A stretch of DNA of 60,000 bases, taken from assembly GCA_903813345.2 (NCBI GenBank), contig CAIIXF020000003.1, positions 34,151,000 to 34,210,999 of the forward strand, given 5' to 3'. The position numbers and the translations under genes are program-made. Numbering within the stretch: the first letter of the stretch is position 1; each line of letters starts with the position of its first letter. Source of the DNA: Owenia fusiformis (lineage: Eukaryota; Annelida; Polychaeta; Sabellida; Oweniidae). Below, piece after piece: positions 55,101 to 60,000 of the stretch. A model generated the notes under the pieces. That model was not told where the DNA came from and did no database searches. It saw only the letters and a program-made list of their open reading frames with translations.

Positions 55101-58043
55101 TTGATTTTGTTGACCCATTGATTGTGCTGACCCATCTATTGTGCTGACCTATTGATTTTTCTGACCCATTTATTGTGCTGACCCACTGATTTTGCTGACC
55201 CATTGATTGTGCTGATCCAGTTATTGTGCTGACCCATCTATTGTACTGACCCATTGATTTTGCTGACCAATTTATTGTGCTGACCCACTGACTTTGGTGA
55301 CCCATCTATTGTGCTGACGACCCATTGATTGTGCTGATCCATTGATTGTGCTTACCCATTGATTGTGCTGACTCATTTATTGTGCTGACCCACTGATTTT
55401 GTTGACCCATTTATTGTGCTGACGACCCCTTGATTGTGCTGACCCACTGATTGTGCTGACTCATTTATTGTGCTGACACACTGATTGTGCTGACTCATTT
55501 ATTGTGCTGACCCACTGATTGTGCTGACCCACTGATTTTGCTGAACCCTTGATTGTGCTGAACTACTTTGTTATTTGCTAACCTACATATTGTTCTGACA
55601 TTCTGATTGATAAAAATACTGCAGCTAATATTGTGATTGTGATCCTTTGTTTATTGATTTATTGTGTGGTGATGTTTCAGTTGGCCAAGAGCAAGTCCTG
55701 GTTTCCAAGTACAGTATTTATATACTTTGTTGTCCTCGTACATGTACATTGTATACTTAGTGTACATTATGTACTTCATGTGTACTCTGTGTATATTTAG
55801 TACTTTATGAGTACTTAGTGTACATTGTGTACTTTATGTGTACATTTTGTACTTAGTGTACATTGTGTACTTTATGTGTACTTAGTGTACATTTAGTACT
55901 TAGTGTACATTGTTTACTTAGTGTACATTGTGTAATTTATGTGTACTTAGTATACAGCTGTTTTAGAGAAAGCAACTCTGTAAATGTCACGATGGTCACA
56001 TGCTCAAATGCAAAATACAGTGAAAAAGAGCCTGAATTGTAAAGAACAGAGTTGTCTCTGTATAGAACTACCTAGAATCCCAGGGCCTTTTATTAGAAAA
56101 ACTGGGTGCATTTTAGGGTGACCGAGTGTGGTATTTTACTAGGGTTCAACTTGAGATACTTGACATAGAGTGTCTTCAAATAATGTTGCTTCCTTCAAGC
56201 TGTTATATATTGTACTGCTCTATATTGTATTGTTATGCATTGTATTGTTATATATTGTATCAACTGTGCCTTTATGTGTTGTATAAAAGCCTAGATATTG
56301 TCTTATATCACATTTCAAAAAACAGTTCAAATATTTCAATTTTTTTAATAGCTTCAGGACATTTATATTGATTTGAGATTTAGGATATTTGCTGTGTGCA
56401 AACATGAAAAAATTCCTGATATTTAACAGGAGATAGCTATTTAATTTGTTTGAATGGCTGTTTACATTTTCATTGGTGCATTGATTGTTTAGTTTTGTGT
56501 AGAGCATGTAAACATCCAATTGACGACTGCTTCTACCTTTTTGTGGAAATGCTTTGAACATTCAAGTCCTTGATTTTTGTTGGAGAAAATTGAATTTATC
56601 ACATCAAAATGATACATACCAAACATGAATTTTAAATGATTTTGCGTGAATTGTTATATGAACTGAATTGATATATGACTCACCAAGTATAGAGGATGGT
56701 GTTTATTTACAAAGGGGAGAAGTGTAGCGGCAGATACAGATATTTCATATGTGAGAGAAAACTTTAAATATCCGTCATATGGTTGATCTTTTGGTAGATC
56801 ATTATGGATCTTTTCAAAAGTTTAACACTTAATTCTATATTGATGTATTGCATTAACAACAGATAGATCAACCAATCACTTTTGTTTGTGAAATGACTTT
56901 TCAAAGTTTTTTCTTGAGAACAGTATGTAAAAAATCATGAATGTTGGTCACAGCCCCAATGAATAAAGACAAGATATCCATAAAAAGGCAAAATTAACAT
57001 TAGAAATTTAAAAATATAATTGAAAAAAACTTTAAATCTTAACCTGTTACACAGTTATACATATTAAGGTGATAACCTTGTTCAATTTTTTATCAACGTA
57101 TCATTTGTCACCTTCAATTGAGGTTTCTCTTACTTGAGATTTTGAGATAACATTATGTTCGTTAAATGTGCATAAACACCAGAACAGCAATGTTAAAGCA
57201 TCTGGTAGAATTCAATGATTATCTTTACAATAAGTCATTTGTAAATATCAATACGACATTGTTGGAAAGTTAACATATTTAAGAAATTGAAATGCTGTTT
57301 AAATCAAATTCTAATTCTATTCAAATATTTTAGTGATTTTCTATAGGCGTGTGATTAAGATGTTACATTTGATGTATTCACCTTTGATATCTCACATTCA
57401 AAGACAATAAATGTTAAAGATAAAGTAAAAATAAAAAACATATCCTAATTACAGTGAGTTATGCTGTCCGTAATTATGTTACCATATTAAAATTTCTTTG
57501 TTTTTAAAATTGAAAACAGTTACAATAAACAGTAATGCCGGTTTGTAATCATAAACAATGTTTGATAAAGCAATTATAAACATGTCCTTTGATATTTTAG
57601 AGCTTTTCTAGACATAGCCAAAATTGAAAAGGAAAGCGAGATATAGTGCGAGTAAATGGTGATTATAATTTACAAGGTCTTTCAATGAATAATAAAAATA
57701 CAATATATAAAAAATCCATCCCTGTGTTTGGATATCATTGATTCAAATGTCAAATGTATACATCTGTATATGTTAGTAATTAGCCCATCAATGACAAATC
57801 ATGTCCCAGCCAATTTAATAATTACATTTCCCAAACTTAAAAGATCATTTCTCACCATGCTTTTGCAACATAATTTCTCTATAAAATTTAAAAACATATC
57901 TGAATTTCTGCATTTTAAGCAACATCAGTTATATTCTATAATATGCTATATTCCTTGAAGATTCTAATCTTTTCTATTCCTCCATGAAATTTAATTTAAT
58001 GATATTATCTGTACAGGTTCTTCAAGGAGAGATTGTAACGTGA
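40001..58043 (+). CDS. CBFB: Core-binding factor subunit beta (CBF-beta), 6 exons
   Basis: CBF-beta binds the Runt domain of RUNX factors, raises their DNA affinity and stabilises them; it does not contact DNA. Exons: 40001-40138, 40251-40337, 45328-45447, 53381-53497, 53955-54068 (or 54074), and probably 58017-58043. All introns are GT-AG and phase 0. The protein (about 200 residues; human 182) contains PRVVPDQRSKFENDEFFRKL, RDRP-like KDRPHHERQARF, ILNGVCVLWRGWVDLTRLDG and DDERAQ, the family core. A charged Gln/Arg/Glu helix follows. Start choice: 40001 has A at -3; an in-frame ATG at 39983 has a poor context and overlaps a tiny upstream ORF (39979-39993); the vertebrate-like start MPRVV is at 40061. 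It is divergent from PHAF1. Confidence 0.95.
40251..40337 (+). CDS. CBFB: CBFB exon 2
   Basis: An 87 nt exon reading IRFTGYKDRPHHERQARFEA, then DVREGHADI. It aligns with the human IKYTGFRDRPHEERQARF. The acceptor is ATTTCAG and the donor GTAAGT. Confidence 0.96.
41425..41850. repeat. AATACAGTA-rich tandem array
   Basis: Interspersed units AATACAGTAGTAAATACAAT and AATACAGTATAGT of 12-25 bp. The tyrosine/cysteine/leucine-rich minus-strand ORFs over it come from the repeat. Confidence 0.95.
42825..43040. repeat. ~30-32 bp tandem repeat, about 7 copies
   Basis: The unit is CTCAATCCCTTACAAATAAA plus ATGAACATT. Copies vary by small indels. Confidence 0.93.
43500..44522. repeat. ~31-bp minisatellite, about 32 copies
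   Basis: The unit is AATATGAAAGGGCATTCAAC plus ACATAATTAGC, with AATCAGCATTATG and AATAGTGAGC variants. The start is diffuse, with related single motifs from about 43415. Confidence 0.97.
44912..45100 (-). repeat. ~160-190 bp dispersed repeat, copy in CBFB intron 2
   Basis: Reverse-complement relative of 32060-32222: shares GCACCCACCTGAAAATCCAT, CACTTGAAAATGA and GAAAAATGGGCATA. It has an extra duplicated GCACCCACCTGAAATTTTGA. It ends about 230 bp before CBFB exon 3. Confidence 0.75.
45328..45447 (+). CDS. CBFB: CBFB exon 3
   Basis: A 120 nt exon reading AFTNSGTNFVLNFLANVWSD, then RPEERVITKEFLDFEKEVGK. It aligns with the human AFVATGTNLSLQF ... SREYVDLEREAGK, including the conserved GTN loop. 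The donor is GTAAGT. Confidence 0.96.
48519..48903. mobile_element. TIR element (385 bp), hAT-like, inserted in a tandem repeat
   Basis: The ends are CAGGCCTGTCAACT and AGTTGACAGGCCTG, a perfect 14-bp terminal inverted repeat. ATGTTG is repeated directly at 48513-48518 and 48904-48909. The interior has many AAATGCGT and GCGTGACA motifs and no transposase. The left flank (GTACATGTACATGTTG) and right flank belong to the same 30-bp repeat, so the element landed inside it. Confidence 0.8.
48904..49203. repeat. 30-bp minisatellite, 10 essentially identical copies
   Basis: The unit is ATGTTGTTAATCAGGTGTTT plus GTTCATGTAC, repeated ten times with no visible change. Since 30 is a multiple of 3, several frames stay open, giving decapeptide repeats (VNQVFVHVHV, MLLIRCLFMY, and MYMNKHLINN on the minus strand). 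These look like by-products, not genes. Confidence 0.98.
51176..51455. repeat. 20-bp tandem repeat, about 13-14 copies
   Basis: The unit is ATCATTGAGGTAAAGTGTAA. Early copies are nearly perfect; later ones carry TTAATC variants and one degraded unit near 51340-51370. Each unit contains GAGGTAAAGT, a splice-donor-like string. Confidence 0.96.
52860..53110. other. Less AT-rich, non-repetitive block, possible regulatory element
   Basis: This block is richer in G+C than the surrounding intron and contains motifs such as TTGACCACCTTATAAGGTTG and CTCCAGGAGCGTTTATCG. It lies 270-520 bp before CBFB exon 4. No ORF or repeat explains it. Confidence 0.3.
53381..53497 (+). CDS. CBFB: CBFB exon 4
   Basis: A 117 nt exon reading VHLKSQFILNGVCVLWRGWV, then DLTRLDGVGYLQYDDERAQ. 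This is the most conserved block of the family (human MILNGVCVIWKGWIDLQRLDG). The donor is GTAACA. Confidence 0.97.
53536..53719. mobile_element. Small TIR element (184 bp) in CBFB intron 4
   Basis: The ends are CCCGTAGCCAG and CTGGCTACGGG, a perfect 11-bp inverted repeat. The interior has GGGGGAGC near the left end and GCTCCCCC near the right end, so the inverted similarity extends inward. A run of G occurs at about 53671-53682. No target duplication is clear. Confidence 0.7.
53955..54068 (+). CDS. CBFB: CBFB exon 5, with tandem donors
   Basis: Reads IEDNILRDQIEQYNQRIREF, then EERHRQIRQQQERHAEQE, a charged helix that matches the region after ERAQ in other CBF-beta proteins. Two donors sit 6 bp apart: GAG/GTAGAG (end 54068) and GAG/GTACTG (end 54074), differing by two residues (VE). 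If unspliced, the frame closes at TAA 54090-54092. Confidence 0.92.
54122..54336. repeat. 43-bp tandem repeat, 5 copies
   Basis: The unit begins CATATGAACATACATATGAT and ends CACACATCCAGGGTTT. Copies are nearly identical. It starts about 50 bp past the exon 5 donors. Confidence 0.97.
54880..55570. repeat. ~18-bp tandem repeat, about 35 copies
   Basis: The unit is TTGATTGTGCTGACCCA with T/C and ATTTATTG/ACTGATTG variants. The minus-strand ORF of WVSTINGSA-type repeats is encoded by the array. Confidence 0.95.
55735..55955. repeat. GTGTACATT/GTGTACTTAGT tandem array
   Basis: Alternating short units around GTGTACATTGTGTACTTA, 10-24 bp long, with imperfect spacing. Confidence 0.93.
58017..58043 (+). 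CDS. CBFB: CBFB probable terminal exon
   Basis: After the acceptor TCTGTACAG, phase 0 reading gives VLQGEIVT and TGA at 58041-58043. A canonical AATAAA follows at 58279-58284, which the alternative end at 54092 lacks nearby. The peptide is short and poorly conserved, so this rests on the splice site, phase and poly(A) signal. Confidence 0.5.
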   Translation, partial: VLQGEIVT

Positions 58044-58278
58044 TAACTGGGCAGTATGGAAAGCTTTTCACCGTGCATATGTCCAGTTTTTTACCATCTT
58101 TTGTATTTTCTGTTTGTTGACATTCTCAGTTCTATTAACTGTCAGATACAAATGGATGTTCCATTATAGAAGGATCATTTAGAACAATGAAAGTCAAAAC
58201 ATTTATGAAAATAGTAATTATCACAGACAAAATTAAAGGCCTAAAAATGTAGTGTTTTTTGGTCATTCTTATTATTTT

Positions 58279-58284
58279 AATAAA
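58279..58284 (+). terminator. Candidate poly(A) signal AATAAA for CBFB
   Basis: A canonical hexamer 236 bp after the proposed stop at 58043. Confidence 0.45.
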
Positions 58285-60000
58285 ATTTTATTTAACAATT
58301 ACCATGCTTACATTGACCATGTCTTAAAAGTATTTTTAGCTTTAAAATGAGATTGCATTTGCTTTGAATGATTTGCTTACAATTTGAACTCATATGTTGT
58401 TAATACTAAAAATAAAATAAAATATTATTCTAAATACTCCCATTTAAATAATGTAAGCAATTATATTTTCCAAAATAATTTTCTATCCCATATTTGTCTC
58501 ATGAAAATGTTATTTAAGATAAACCACTTGTTGCAATTGCATCGTTACAATGCGATATTCGAGTTAATATATTCGAGTTGATATATGCGAGTTGATGTAA
58601 TGATAATGATATATAAATCCTGTTCTTATATTCTAACAGCACACATATATCAGTCAGGAAGGTCTATTATGTAAAGATGATATCTTCGTGATATAATCAT
58701 TTTTAACGATCCATAAGAGTTTTTTTAAATCAAATTGTAATGAATTTTCTGCATTTTATAAGAAACAGAATTGCAATTAAGTTCCAGATTTCAATCTCAA
58801 ATTAATTCATCAATGAACTGTCAAATTTTTTATGAAATATTGTTTTCATTTTCCATAACGGCACGTGCATAGATATGACATTGCCAGCAGGGAGCATGTT
58901 GGGAAAGAAAGGCCGCAAACTCCTCATTTACTGCCCACTGTTCGGACCAAAAAAATCGAAACTTTTTATGCTTATCTTGTCGATAGAAAAAAGCAAGATG
59001 TCAGTTATGAATGGCTTGAGTAATAGACATGTATACATACAGGTTAAGATCAATTGCCATTTCAATCGATTAAATCCTAAAACTGCCTTCCATATTATCG
59101 ACTTTGAATAACTCCACTTGAAACGAAAAAAAAGAGAAACATAAAATGAAGAACCAGCCATATGAAAAAAAGGTTGACAGCAGAGCTAGTTCAATGAATT
59201 AATCCTTGAAAGTTATTTAAGTTCAGATTTGAGATATTCTCACAAAACAATCGAATCTCTAATCTATGAAGTAATACTTTGAAATCACGAGTATGATTAA
59301 CCTTAGGGCTGTCTCACCTCTTTGAAAACAGAGCAAGTGCTGTTTAATGAAACGATGATGCGACACTGAAGTAGATAATTAAAACATACAAGAACATTTT
59401 TGAAGTTCAAAACTCGAAGGATTCCCACAGAATTATCTCTCCGTATTGTATACACAGACCCGAGTATGACACAAGGCTATAATTGTTGCCTCAAGCATTT
59501 TGGCTCCCAACTCTCCATATACAAAAGAAACAAATGGTCACCAACTCTGTAACCTGACACAATTTTCTTTTTCTAAGTTTTTTACTGTCTCAGCGTGATG
59601 CCAGTTAATTTAGATATCAGGGGTGGATGGTTAATGATCTGTGTATTGGCCTGAGGGGTGAGGCTAAGCCCTCTGCATAAATTTCATTCACAAAATCTTA
59701 TTGCTTGTAATTTCCCCAATTTTCAATATATGCCTATTTTCTGCTGTTTGTATCAATTAGCAATGTTGATTTTATGCCTAATTATTATTCCTTGCTAATT
59801 TCACTTTTTCACATTTTCCTGGATGTAAAACCATAACTGATACAATATTTATTCATGGGAGGGACCCTCACAAAATATGTCACTCTCAGTACAGTACACT
59901 AATTCATATCAATGGAGATTGATGGTATTTCTATTTGATAATACTCTAGTTTTATTATAGTGTGTCTAATTGAAAGTTTATGTAACTGCAAGGTTTGATG
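58285..60000. other. Downstream flank of CBFB
   Basis: AT-rich sequence without a recognisable exon, RNA gene or clear repeat. Short ORFs near 58875-59161 on both strands overlap each other and show no family resemblance. Confidence 0.6.

Larger units (their letters stand above)
54093..58016 (+). other. CBFB intron 5 (3.9 kb), overview
   Basis: Three tandem arrays (54122-54336, 54880-55570, 55735-55955) and otherwise plain AT-rich DNA. At 55681 an acceptor-like GATGTTTCAG precedes LAKSKSWFPS in the phase 0 frame, a possible alternative exon. 56000-58000 shows nothing recognised. Confidence 0.7.

Noticed and set aside
55051-55305. WVSTINGSA-type repeat protein on the minus strand
   Set aside because: It is the translation of an 18-bp tandem array in a CBFB intron.
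55681-55720. Constitutive CBFB exon LAKSKSWFP..
   Set aside because: The acceptor and phase fit, but the frame then runs into a tandem array and no clear donor in phase joins it to 58017. Kept only as a possible alternative.

Overview
This is animal nuclear DNA: AT-rich, with spliced genes, GT-AG introns and many tandem and dispersed repeats. The two full genes match animal protein families exon by exon. The repeat content (18-105 bp intronic arrays, small terminal-inverted-repeat elements, LINE tails, a ~160 bp repeat ending in a GATAACAATAGCTCACC-type tail) looks like a marine invertebrate, most likely a mollusc such as a bivalve. The phylum is inferred from repeat style and is not proven.

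Layout. Bases 112-259 (+) hold the last coding exon of a transglutaminase entering from the left. About 9 kb of intergenic DNA follows, with a 1-kb fold-back transposon (5912-6888). Bases 9034-38250 (-) hold a complete PHAF1/C16orf70 gene: 14 coding exons, 1281 nt including the stop, 426 residues, every junction phase consistent. Its two largest introns carry a 24-copy ~105 bp satellite, several minisatellites, two LINE 3' fragments and an inverted SINE-like pair. Bases 38251-40000 form a divergent promoter region invaded by an inverted pair of small TIR elements and a hAT-like element. Bases 40001-58043 (+) hold CBFB (core-binding factor beta): five confident exons and a probable short terminal exon. 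The last 1.7 kb shows no gene.

Function. The two complete genes are not an operon or a pathway. PHAF1 acts in autophagy (phagophore, PtdIns3P binding, with BCAS3). CBF-beta is the non-DNA-binding partner of RUNX factors. They are adjacent and head to head; from memory they are also neighbours on human 16q22.1, so this may be old conserved linkage. The CBFB 5' region has a RUNX consensus octamer about 30 bp before the preferred ATG, which suggests possible autoregulation.

I found no bacterial-type system, CRISPR, or novel multi-gene system. The unusual content is repeat architecture (a higher-order satellite, fold-back elements, independent ~30 bp arrays), a relic exon duplication in PHAF1, and tandem splice donors in CBFB.
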